Notes under the pieces: model-generated
Database searches by the model: none
What the model was told of the DNA's origin: nothing
The model's input: the letters and a program-made list of their open reading frames with translations, nothing else
Position numbers and translations under genes: made by a program
Assembly (NCBI RefSeq): GCF_015191005.1
Contig: NZ_CP040442.1
Span: forward strand, 248,001 to 312,000
Length of the DNA: 64,000 nucleotides
From: Kaistella flava (ex Peng et al. 2021)
GTDB taxonomy: Bacteria > Bacteroidota > Bacteroidia > Flavobacteriales > Weeksellaceae
Reading direction: 5' to 3'
Part shown: positions 57,042 to 64,000 of the stretch, in pieces
Position numbering within the stretch: the first letter of the stretch is position 1
Layout of the letters: each line of letters starts with the position of its first letter

Positions 57042-57371
57042 ATGGAAGATTTTCTTACTATTTACGTTGCAGCATACGTAATTTCGTTAATGATTTTTTA
57101 TTTCGTCATTAAATCAGCTGTAAAAAATGCCATCAAAGAAACTAGAAATGTCGAGAATGAAACTGACCGACTTTTAAAAAGTATTCTTATAAAGTTAGGA
57201 GGCAATTTACCAGAGCTTACAAAAATTGACAATGATTTAAAAAATGATTTTAATATAAAAAAGAAAGTACTTAATAAAAAAATGACTTCTGATCGGACTT
57301 ATAACGCAAAGATCAAAGAACTAGAGATTGAATTTGCTCAAAAGGAATACGATTTGAAATCTAAATTATAA
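57042..57371 (+). CDS. Small membrane-anchored coiled-coil protein
   Basis: From the ATG at 57042 this is 109 residues; the frame is open from 57015 but only with TTG or GTG starts. It has an N-terminal transmembrane helix (about 4-26, FLTIYVAAYVISLMIFYFVI) and a long charged, probably coiled-coil tail. I recognise no family. It is the only good plus-strand gene between the tRNA and the tail operon. It could be a prophage moron or accessory gene. Confidence 0.6.
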   Translation: MEDFLTIYVAAYVISLMIFYFVIKSAVKNAIKETRNVENETDRLLKSILIKLGGNLPELTKIDNDLKNDFNIKKKVLNKKMTSDRTYNAKIKELEIEFAQKEYDLKSKL

Positions 57372-57403
57372 TTCTAAATAAAGACTTAGCGATATTTCTT
57401 CGA

Positions 57404-57555
57404 AACTCTCACTAAATCAGCCAAAGCAAGATTTCTTGCTTTGGAACTTTCACTAAATCAGTCAAAGTGCTTTTTCTCACTTTGAAAAACCAAAACGGGA
57501 ATCCCCGCAACGGGATTGACTAATAAATCAACCAAAGGGCAGATTAGCCTTTTGG
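57404..57555. repeat. Array of three 24-nt hairpins with conserved linkers
   Basis: Three hairpins of identical 24-nt length occur: 57421-57444 (CCAAAGCAAG/CTTGCTTTGG), 57462-57485 (TCAAAGTG/CACTTTGA) and 57532-57555 (CCAAAGGGC/GCCTTTTGG). The outer stem (C/T)CAAAG..CTTTG(G/A) is kept while the inner stem and loop vary. The linker AACTYTCACTAAATCAG precedes hairpins 1 and 2 (57404 and 57445); a looser version, GACTAATAAATCAA, precedes hairpin 3. Confidence 0.7.
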
Positions 57556-57579
57556 AGAAATAAACCTGACTATCGACCA

Positions 57580-57613
57580 TAAAAAAGCCCCGTCGCTTCG
57601 GATCGATGGGGCT
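57580..57613 (-). terminator. Terminator of the tail operon
   Basis: On the minus strand AGCCCCATCG pairs with CGACGGGGCT (one wobble) and is followed by TTTTTT. It ends the minus-strand phage genes. The gap from 57372 to 57731 otherwise holds only the hairpin array and a GGAATC/GATTCC hairpin at 57614-57627. Confidence 0.8.
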
Positions 57614-57731
57614 GGAATCAAGATTCCGAAATAAAGAGCATTTCAATACAATGATACAAAAGAGAAGCTAAACCTCAGTAATAAAAGGAGAAAAGCTACT
57701 TAACAATTTAAAATAAATATCATTTCAATTT

Positions 57732-58019
57732 TTATTCTGTGATATTCACCAACTTTTCTTTTCGTAATTTTTCAATATGAGTTCCGACAATCAGACGTAG
57801 AAATAAAGGAAGAGATTTATTCTTATAAAGTTCCTTCAATTCGTATTCCGTAGAATCTTTTGCTAAGGCTTCAAAGTCCTCATATTCCTCTTTGCCTAAC
57901 TCCCGATACCCTTTGTCCTTGAATATCTGATTGACGCTAGCAAAACCTTTAAGAGGTTTAGTTTTTTGGCTTTTAATCGGTGACTTCTTGGAAGAAAGTC
58001 GGCGTTTATCTTTTGCCAT
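57732..58019 (-). CDS. Phage hypothetical protein
   Basis: This 95-residue protein has a strongly basic N-terminus (MAKDKRRLSSKKSPIKSQKTK) and an acidic, helical remainder. I recognise no family. It is the last gene of the minus-strand operon, 13 nt after the preceding stop, and ends about 120 nt before the terminator. The basic N-terminus might bind nucleic acid. Confidence 0.55.
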   Translation of the reverse strand: MAKDKRRLSSKKSPIKSQKTKPLKGFASVNQIFKDKGYRELGKEEYEDFEALAKDSTEYELKELYKNKSLPLFLRLIVGTHIEKLRKEKLVNITE

Positions 58020-58032
58020 TTTCTAATAGAAT

Positions 58033-58275
58033 TTATATTTCTTTTCCAACCGATTTTGTCCCTTCTGCTTGATCCAAATAATTTATTACACTTGGAGGAA
58101 TAGCCTCTTGCCCCATCATTTCAAGGACTTTATTAACGCCTATTAGAACGTCATTTTCTGAAAACTCACCCTCATAGGTTGGAAGTTCTGAAAGTTTAGT
58201 AAATGCCACATTTAAGGGCTTTACCTTCAATCTTTCTAATTCTTTTTGAATCGCTGTTTTAAATTTGTTTTGCAT
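58033..58275 (-). CDS. Phage hypothetical protein
   Basis: This 80-residue helical protein (MQNKFKTAIQKELERLKVKP..) has no recognised domain, no signal peptide and no membrane segment. It lies between two other small genes of the tail operon with short gaps on each side, which supports it as a real gene. Its position after the tape measure suggests a structural or chaperone role, but nothing in it proves that. Confidence 0.55.
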   Translation of the reverse strand: MQNKFKTAIQKELERLKVKPLNVAFTKLSELPTYEGEFSENDVLIGVNKVLEMMGQEAIPPSVINYLDQAEGTKSVGKEI

Positions 58276-58296
58276 TTTTTTAAGTATTTATTAAAT

Positions 58297-58719
58297 TTAT
58301 TCTTTTAAATCATTTGCTAAATAGCTTTCCATAATCTTCGAAATGTAATCCTTGTTCTCAGAGAATTTTAGATCAATTAAGAAATTGGTTTTTTCGTCTG
58401 TTGTAAGTATTTTACTCGTTTCATGAATTATTGCAGTCGTTCTTTCAATCACTCCTTCTAGGGCCTTACCTTTTGCTACTAAAGAGACGTAACCTGCGAA
58501 GTCATCTAGCGATTTAACCTCCATGTATTGTATGTTTTTGAGGTCTTTTATTAAATTATTATATTGCAATTGGCTAATGTTATTTTGAATAAAATTTATC
58601 ACCTCATCTACGTTAACTCTTTGCTTTACATAATTCTTTTTCAACTCATCCAAAGTGAGTTTTTCTAAAATCTTGTCTACTATCTCGTAAACTGTTTCTT
58701 TTTCTAAAGTAATTCCCAT
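58297..58719 (-). CDS. Phage hypothetical protein
   Basis: This 140-residue protein is predicted to be wholly helical and charged, without signal peptide or recognised domain (ETVYEIVDKILEKLTLDELK.. near the start). It starts 10 nt after the tape-measure stop, so it is co-translated with it. It may be a tail-associated protein or an assembly helper. Confidence 0.6.
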   Translation of the reverse strand: MGITLEKETVYEIVDKILEKLTLDELKKNYVKQRVNVDEVINFIQNNISQLQYNNLIKDLKNIQYMEVKSLDDFAGYVSLVAKGKALEGVIERTTAIIHETSKILTTDEKTNFLIDLKFSENKDYISKIMESYLANDLKE

Positions 58720-58729
58720 ATTTTTTTTA

Positions 58730-61700
58730 TTAAATTCCTGCTAATCCATTTTTCATTTTATTGTTCATCTCAATCAAAGTAGCGTCGATATTGTGCAATC
58801 GACGTGTATTCCCTTCAATCAAAACGAGTTGAACCAATGAGGCACGCAATACGTCTATGCTTGAAACCTGATTAATCCTCATCGCATTTATTTGTGCTTC
58901 TAACGCTCCCGCGGTCTTTTCGGTAATTCCCTTAATGTCGCCTTTTAGTCCTTGGGCGTTTTCGTTGGCATCTCCAAATAATTCAGTATAAGCATCTATG
59001 AACTGTTGACCATTTGCAGCGGCAGTAGCAATTTGTGCTTTTAAATCTGCGATCTCTTCTGGTGTAAATCCATTAAAAGCTCCGTTCCCATCTTTATCAA
59101 ATCCAGCAGCGGCGAGAATGTTTTTATAAACGCCCTCCATCTCTTTTTCGAGAACTTTATTCAGTTGGTTTTTAAGGATATTCTTAACCATATCATCAAA
59201 GGCCTTATTTACCGCTGCGATACCGTCTTCTCCTTTGCTAAACGCATCCAATAAAGCGTCACCAATTTTCGAAGCCATCCCTTGAAGATCATCCTGAAGA
59301 ACATCTTTTATAATTCCCTCTTTCAGCTGAATGATCGATTGATTAATGGCTTGCATTTGCTGATTGTACTCGTCAATTTTCCCTTGGTCCTTTTTCTTTT
59401 TAGAGCCCTCAGCATTCGCCATTGCCTGGAGGGCGATTTTTTGCTGCTCTAGGTTTTTAATCAGATCCCTTTGTCCGGAATATTTTTGAGAACCAACCAT
59501 TCTTTCGGCAGCGAAAGCGACGGCATTGTAAGCGTTTTCTAGTTGTTTTAATGCAGCGGCTTGTTTCTTGATGTCACGTTCTTTTTTCTGGTCTCCGTTT
59601 ATAGCTTTGCCAATGGATCCAATTAATTTTAAACCCGCTTGTATCATTCCCGCAACATCACCCGAAGCGATCGATTTCCCTAAATCTAAGGCGGAACTTC
59701 CTATTTCTATAATGTTTCCAATAGCGTCATTAGTAGCGTCGTCAAACCCTCCGAAAGCGTCTCCTATTTCCATGATGGAAGCTCCCATGGCGTTGAGACC
59801 ATTTTTTGCAGCATCAAATTTTTGTTCGGTGGTAGCGGTATCGCTATTTAATATTTTAAAGGAATCGGCAAGTTTTTGAAAAGGATTATCATCAGAAACC
59901 TTTTTTAAAGCCCTAATTCTATCTTCAATAACTTTTATATCCGCTGCACTTCCACCATTGGCTAAAAGTTCTTTTATCTGGTTTTGAAGCTGAGGAATTA
60001 GTCTGTTTATTTCTCTTTGGGTCAAGTTGGCAATGTCTGAAAATGCCCTTTTCCACAAATCAGACCTTTTGAAAACATCTAAAAAAGCAGAAGCATATTC
60101 ATCTCCTTTTGCTTTTGCGCTTTCGGTTAAAAGCTCCGATTTTTCATTTTCTGGTTTGTCTGAATTGTTTATCCCCTCATCAATAACTTTGTATTTCGCA
60201 TCAATAGCAATTTTTTTCTGTTCAAAAGTTTCTTTTTCTTTTAGGAAATCTTCATAATATTGTTTTTGCCGCTTTAGCTCTTCTGCTTGCGCTTTATCAA
60301 CCACGATTCCTTTAGCGTTTTTATTGGCTTCGGTTTCGTTTTCAAAACTTGCTTTTTTCAATTTCTCCAATTCAGAAATGAGTTTACCACCCGAAAATTT
60401 CGCTTTTAAAGTTTCTATTTTCTCATTAATACCATCGATAAAACTCTTTCCTCCAGTAAAGTCATTGAAAACATCTTGAACTGTTATTAAATCTTCTGCT
60501 GCTTGTTTTCCGTCGATTTTTTCAAGTGATTTACGGGTGTTTTCGAGATAATCAAAGAATGAAGTATCTTTTATTTTGGGAAACATTTTATCGATCACTT
60601 CTTTTGAATATCCGTTTTTCAAAAGCTCATCTCTCAATTCGATGGATTTCTTAGTTTCGTCGATTTGTTCCTGCTGTGATTTAGTAGCTATTTTATTTTC
60701 AGCTTCTGCAAGTCGTTCAGCTGCATTTATTCTTAATGCCTTAGCCTGTTCAATCGTTCCTTTTTGGCTTGTAGCATACTCTTTTCCGTATTTATCCAAG
60801 GCACGAAATGTAACCTCACCATTTTTGCCGACACGAACTAATGCACCGTCTAATAAAGCTATTTCCTGCTGAATCTCCCTTACACTTTCGTTATCGAAAA
60901 CTTCTGATAATTGTTTACCTGCTTTTTCTTTTTTGGGTTTTTTGTCGGCCTTATGAACCTGATTAAACCCAAGTGCATTTGCTTGTTCTTCTAATTCTTT
61001 TTGTTTATTGATTCTCGCTAATGCTTCATCTCTCTTTTCATCAGACAATTTGTAAGCATCATTAATTTGATCTTCGACGCTTTGCCCTAACACCCCCTTA
61101 ATCGTTGCTTTTATATTCTGCCAAACCGTAGGATCAGTTAATTCCTCCGTAGCATCAGCTTTCATTTTCAATGATTCTTTAAAATCCTCAACTGCTAATT
61201 GGGCGTTGGCTGCTGCTTCTGCTCTCAACATCATCATTTTTACAAAATCAGCGGATTGACTTTTTAAGACTTTTTCCGCATCGGAAACATTGTCTACTTC
61301 GGTCCCGAGTTTCTTAAACTCATTTTTATTATCGGTGACGAATTGGTTTTTAGCTTTTAAATCGTTTCCTAATGAGTTCCATCGGTTTTGTAAATTATAA
61401 TAACTAACAAGCATTGTAGCGGCTTCATCCGCAAAAGCCTCAGTTAATTTTTTCTGATTTTTGGCTTGTTTTTCCTGTTCACTAGAAAACTTTTGGTACA
61501 GAATAATAGCGCCGGCGATTGCAACTGATAGCCCCAATGTTAATGTAGCCATTAAAACAGTTGCAGCAACATTCGAAATTCCCAACGCAACGGCTAATCG
61601 AGTATTTGCAGCAGTTAGGAAATTCTTTGCAGTTGTTAGAAAATTAGTACCCGCAACCCCCTGTGCTGTTCTTTGGTTATAAATCCCTTGCAGCGTTACC

Positions 61701-62551
61701 GCAACAGACATTAATGCCTGAGATTTAAGCATTATTTTATTTAAGTTCTCATTTTCAGAACCAAATAATCCAACTAAACTTTGAGCAACAGACAATCCAC
61801 CTGCGACGGTTCCCATTCCGGCAATCAAACTAGACAGCCCGTCTTGTGATAATTGTTTTGTTTGCAAATTCGTCTCACGGGTAACTGTTCCTAATCGCTC
61901 AACTTCGTCAGACGCTTTTTTATACTCGACCGCATCAACATTTCGACCTTCCTTTAATTCTAAATTTAATTCAGCAAGTCTTTTTCTGGCTGCTAAATAT
62001 TGAGCAGCTATATTGACTTGTTCAGCCGCCAACCCTTTAACAGCATCTGTAAGTGCGTCAGTTCTAGCAATAGCGTCTTGAATATCTTGTAAATTCAGTT
62101 GTTCTTTGCTTAAAACGTCTAATTTAACTGACGCTTGAATATCTTTTTGGGAACTGATAAAATCAATTCTTTTTTGAACATTATCTAATTCAACCAAAAG
62201 ACCTTCACGCATGTAACTTGCCCACTCAATAGATTTTTGTTTAGCAAATTCAAATTCAGACCCTAAATTATTGCTACTTAAACCGATTGCTTTTAAGTTT
62301 TCTGGAATTTTTCCAGAGGTGATCCCTAGCAGGTTTTCAGATAATTCAGTGATTACAGCGACCGTTTTGCTTCCGACATTTTTAATTGAATTCGCTGATT
62401 TATCAAAAGTTCCATCTAAAGCTTCACCAACTTTCTCAGCTAGATCGCTAAATCCCATCAAATTACCTCCGACATCTTTGAGACCTGATTTAAGTTGTGA
62501 TACATCCATTGTTGCAACGTATTGCAACTCTCCACCTGTTATTTCTGCCAT
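58730..62551 (-). CDS. Phage tail tape-measure protein
   Basis: At 1273 residues this is by far the largest gene of the operon. It has the typical tape-measure make-up. The N-terminal segment, VATMDVSQLKSGLKDVGGNL, recalls tail-length proteins. Long coiled-coil stretches alternate with a central hydrophobic region (about 320-360, LGISNVAATVLMATLTLGLSVAIAGAIILY). A glycine- and alanine-rich helical C-terminal half follows. It sets tail length and is injected with the DNA in long-tailed phages. Scaling at about 0.15 nm per residue would suggest a tail of roughly 190 nm. No peptidoglycan hydrolase domain is visible. It implies a siphovirus- or myovirus-type prophage. Confidence 0.88.
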   Translation of the reverse strand: MAEITGGELQYVATMDVSQLKSGLKDVGGNLMGFSDLAEKVGEALDGTFDKSANSIKNVGSKTVAVITELSENLLGITSGKIPENLKAIGLSSNNLGSEFEFAKQKSIEWASYMREGLLVELDNVQKRIDFISSQKDIQASVKLDVLSKEQLNLQDIQDAIARTDALTDAVKGLAAEQVNIAAQYLAARKRLAELNLELKEGRNVDAVEYKKASDEVERLGTVTRETNLQTKQLSQDGLSSLIAGMGTVAGGLSVAQSLVGLFGSENENLNKIMLKSQALMSVAVTLQGIYNQRTAQGVAGTNFLTTAKNFLTAANTRLAVALGISNVAATVLMATLTLGLSVAIAGAIILYQKFSSEQEKQAKNQKKLTEAFADEAATMLVSYYNLQNRWNSLGNDLKAKNQFVTDNKNEFKKLGTEVDNVSDAEKVLKSQSADFVKMMMLRAEAAANAQLAVEDFKESLKMKADATEELTDPTVWQNIKATIKGVLGQSVEDQINDAYKLSDEKRDEALARINKQKELEEQANALGFNQVHKADKKPKKEKAGKQLSEVFDNESVREIQQEIALLDGALVRVGKNGEVTFRALDKYGKEYATSQKGTIEQAKALRINAAERLAEAENKIATKSQQEQIDETKKSIELRDELLKNGYSKEVIDKMFPKIKDTSFFDYLENTRKSLEKIDGKQAAEDLITVQDVFNDFTGGKSFIDGINEKIETLKAKFSGGKLISELEKLKKASFENETEANKNAKGIVVDKAQAEELKRQKQYYEDFLKEKETFEQKKIAIDAKYKVIDEGINNSDKPENEKSELLTESAKAKGDEYASAFLDVFKRSDLWKRAFSDIANLTQREINRLIPQLQNQIKELLANGGSAADIKVIEDRIRALKKVSDDNPFQKLADSFKILNSDTATTEQKFDAAKNGLNAMGASIMEIGDAFGGFDDATNDAIGNIIEIGSSALDLGKSIASGDVAGMIQAGLKLIGSIGKAINGDQKKERDIKKQAAALKQLENAYNAVAFAAERMVGSQKYSGQRDLIKNLEQQKIALQAMANAEGSKKKKDQGKIDEYNQQMQAINQSIIQLKEGIIKDVLQDDLQGMASKIGDALLDAFSKGEDGIAAVNKAFDDMVKNILKNQLNKVLEKEMEGVYKNILAAAGFDKDGNGAFNGFTPEEIADLKAQIATAAANGQQFIDAYTELFGDANENAQGLKGDIKGITEKTAGALEAQINAMRINQVSSIDVLRASLVQLVLIEGNTRRLHNIDATLIEMNNKMKNGLAGI

Positions 62552-62620
62552 TTTATTTAAAATTAAGTATGCTCAAAATAGAGGGATTTCGGAGCGAGTT
62601 ATTAAAGTATGTTTCTGTTT

Positions 62621-63205
62621 TTAAAGATTATTGTAATTGAGTTCAGCCGGTTCCGTCAAATCATCCTGACGTGTTTTAAAGAATTTCACCCAAAATAAAA
62701 TCCTGTTTTTTTCAGAAAGAAGAGAAAGAAACTCATTGATTTTATCAGACGCCTCCAAATGCAGTTTCATTAATTTCTCTGCTCTTTCAGAATCCAAAGA
62801 ATCTTCAAACTTTTCTTTTAATGAGGTTAAAGCCTTTTCTGTAATGTGAACTTTACCATTAAGTATTGAGAGATTTCCTGGAATGTAATATTTGTATTGT
62901 TTATATTTTTCCAACTCCGAAATGCACTGTGAAATGAATTTCTTAACGTCTTCTCTGGCTTCTTCACGAAGAATTTTTGATTTTATTTCTGTGTAAATTT
63001 CAGAATCAAAATAATTATCTGGATTTCTTTCAAAATTTAGAAAGATCTTTTTTGCAATGGAATCAGTAAGTTTTAGATCATATTCATCTTTTAACTCCTG
63101 CATCATTGCCATTGTGCGTTCTGCGTAATTTTCGTGCTCTTCAATTTCTTGATTGTAAGCAAACTCGTCAAACTTTAATACTTTTTTTTCGAATGTTTCT
63201 TGCAT
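62621..63205 (-). CDS. Phage tail-operon hypothetical protein
   Basis: This 194-residue protein is acidic, helical and coiled-coil-like (VLKFDEFAYNQEIEEHENYAER..). It ends with a short KFFKTRQDDLTEPAELNYNNL tail. It lies 69 nt upstream of the tape-measure start. This is where tail assembly chaperones are usually found in long-tailed phages. That role is an inference from position. I see no slippery sequence for frameshifting at its end. Confidence 0.6.
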   Translation of the reverse strand: MQETFEKKVLKFDEFAYNQEIEEHENYAERTMAMMQELKDEYDLKLTDSIAKKIFLNFERNPDNYFDSEIYTEIKSKILREEAREDVKKFISQCISELEKYKQYKYYIPGNLSILNGKVHITEKALTSLKEKFEDSLDSERAEKLMKLHLEASDKINEFLSLLSEKNRILFWVKFFKTRQDDLTEPAELNYNNL

Positions 63206-63221
63206 GATTTTTATTTTAAAA

Positions 63222-63809
63222 TTATTTGTTAAATTGTTTTTCTGGAGAAAAATCCTCCGCCTTATTTCCGGTCAGTGAAAAGACGTCAAGTTCCTTACCT
63301 CCCAAATCCTTAGCGCGGTTTTTTTTGGAATCGATGTAATCTTGAATTCCATCAGTTAGTTTTGGATCTCCTTTGATGATTCCCATTTCTTTTAAGACGG
63401 TCAGTAATTCTATTACTGTTTGCTCAGAAGATTGCTTTGCTGCTGCTGCAGCGATGTCTTCTATTAGTGAATTTGCCATGTCATTGTACTTTTTTATATT
63501 AATTTTTTGTTTTATTGAGATATAATCTTTGTCGAAATTTGTCCTGTCATAATTTTGGTTGAGGAAATACACAATTGAAGCCTTATTCCTTTCCAAAAAT
63601 GCCGCTATATCTTTGTTTCGGGCTCCCATGCCGAAAGCCATAGAAGTAAAGAGAATACGTGCGGTTACGAGATCCTGAACCCTCGAACGTGAGCGCAAAT
63701 CATCTTTTGTAATGCCTAGAATTTTTTCAATTGCATTTGCTGCCTTTAAAATCGCTAACTCGGAATTTACTTTGTAAGAAAATGTTTCAGATTGCCTGAT
63801 CGTCATCAT
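63222..63809 (-). CDS. Phage protein with DnaA domain IV-like helix-turn-helix
   Basis: This 195-residue protein has a segment at about 30-85 (LGITKDDLRSRSRVQDLVTA, then FGMGARNKDIAAFLERNKASIVYFLN). It follows the layout of the DNA-binding C-terminal domain of DnaA: an arginine-rich start, the V-x-x-A-R helix and the H-S/T-V-like recognition helix. The rest is helical and not recognised. The ATPase domains of DnaA are absent. It sits 16 nt before the next tail-operon gene. It could be a sequence-specific regulator of late transcription or replication. The match is by eye and moderate. Confidence 0.55.
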   Translation of the reverse strand: MMTIRQSETFSYKVNSELAILKAANAIEKILGITKDDLRSRSRVQDLVTARILFTSMAFGMGARNKDIAAFLERNKASIVYFLNQNYDRTNFDKDYISIKQKINIKKYNDMANSLIEDIAAAAAKQSSEQTVIELLTVLKEMGIIKGDPKLTDGIQDYIDSKKNRAKDLGGKELDVFSLTGNKAEDFSPEKQFNK

Positions 63810-63820
63810 AGCTTTTAATT

Positions 63821-64000
63821 TTATTGTTTTTTATAACTTTCCAGAACTACTACTTCTATTGGTTGCATTGATTTGCATCTCTTCTTAAATTCATGTAATT
63901 GTACTCTGCGACCATAAAGAAAATATTCAGTAAAAACCTCACAACCTTTGTATTTGGTAACAACCGCAACCGGGCGTTGGAAACTTATTTTTTTTATCTG
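63821..64000 (-). CDS. Partial phage protein, runs off the right edge
   Basis: An open minus-strand frame ends with a stop at 63821-63823 and continues to the window edge (59 visible codons, no start). It reads ISFQRPVAVVTKYKGCEVFT.., then FLYGRRVQLHEFKKRCKSMQ and ends VVLESYKKQ. It is 11 nt before the DnaA-like gene and belongs to the same operon. I recognise no family. Confidence 0.55.
   Translation of the reverse strand, partial: QIKKISFQRPVAVVTKYKGCEVFTEYFLYGRRVQLHEFKKRCKSMQPIEVVVLESYKKQ

Noticed and set aside
57458..57646. 62-codon minus-strand ORF after the tail operon
   Set aside because: It reads through the terminator at 57580-57613 and two hairpins of the array.

Overview
The window is low-GC chromosomal DNA from a member of the Bacteroidota, most likely the Weeksellaceae (Chryseobacterium/Kaistella-like flavobacteria). 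This rests on several things. One large secreted protein ends in a C-terminal sorting module of the type IX secretion system type B kind. Several genes start just downstream of TAnnTTTG boxes, the -7 element of Bacteroidota promoters. KdpD is split, there are SusC-like and OmpL-like outer-membrane proteins, and purine-rich Shine-Dalgarno sites are scarce. Family names are my recognition of motifs; nothing was searched.

Layout. (1) 0.3-9.6 kb: a complete high-affinity K+ uptake locus, kdpF-kdpA-kdpB-kdpC, an outer-membrane porin, a short cytoplasmic KdpD, and a separate HAMP/PAS histidine kinase. Three related inverted-repeat elements sit between kdpC and kdpD, and two of them bracket the porin. 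No KdpE-like regulator is present. (2) 9.6-14.0 kb: a lipoprotein hydrolase, an unknown lipoprotein, a SlyD-type isomerase and a BCCT transporter. (3) 15.0-25.8 kb: a urease island with ureA, ureB, ureC, a terminator-like hairpin, then ureE, ureF, ureG, ureD, a UreH-type nickel permease, a urea channel, a histidine-rich TonB-dependent receptor and an AraC-type regulator. It covers urea entry, nickel entry, metallocentre assembly and probably regulation. (4) 25.9-47 kb: ordinary core genes, including topB, an M23 peptidase, gpsA, a hemolysin III protein, mqo, small lipoproteins, an SDR, a GH63-like glycosidase, mtaB, a cysteine-dioxygenase-like cupin, a DinB-like protein, a DUF3667 protein, an alpha-glucan phosphorylase-like protein, a DAO-family oxidoreductase and an APC permease. 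(5) 47-56 kb: the sorted secreted protein, a very large TPR protein and its outer-membrane barrel partner. (6) 56.0-64.0 kb: a tRNA-Arg(UCG) gene marks the edge of what looks like a prophage. A repeat-rich, nearly gene-free border is followed by a minus-strand tail operon with a 1273-residue tape-measure protein that runs off the right edge.

Most unusual points: a GT35 phosphorylase-like protein with Ser where the PLP lysine should be; a CDO-like cupin lacking one iron-binding His; an array of three equal-length (24-nt) hairpins with conserved linkers at the prophage end; two perfect 22-nt palindromes plus a 25-bp direct repeat close by; a DnaA domain IV-like protein inside the tail operon; and a strong hairpin between the urease structural and accessory genes.
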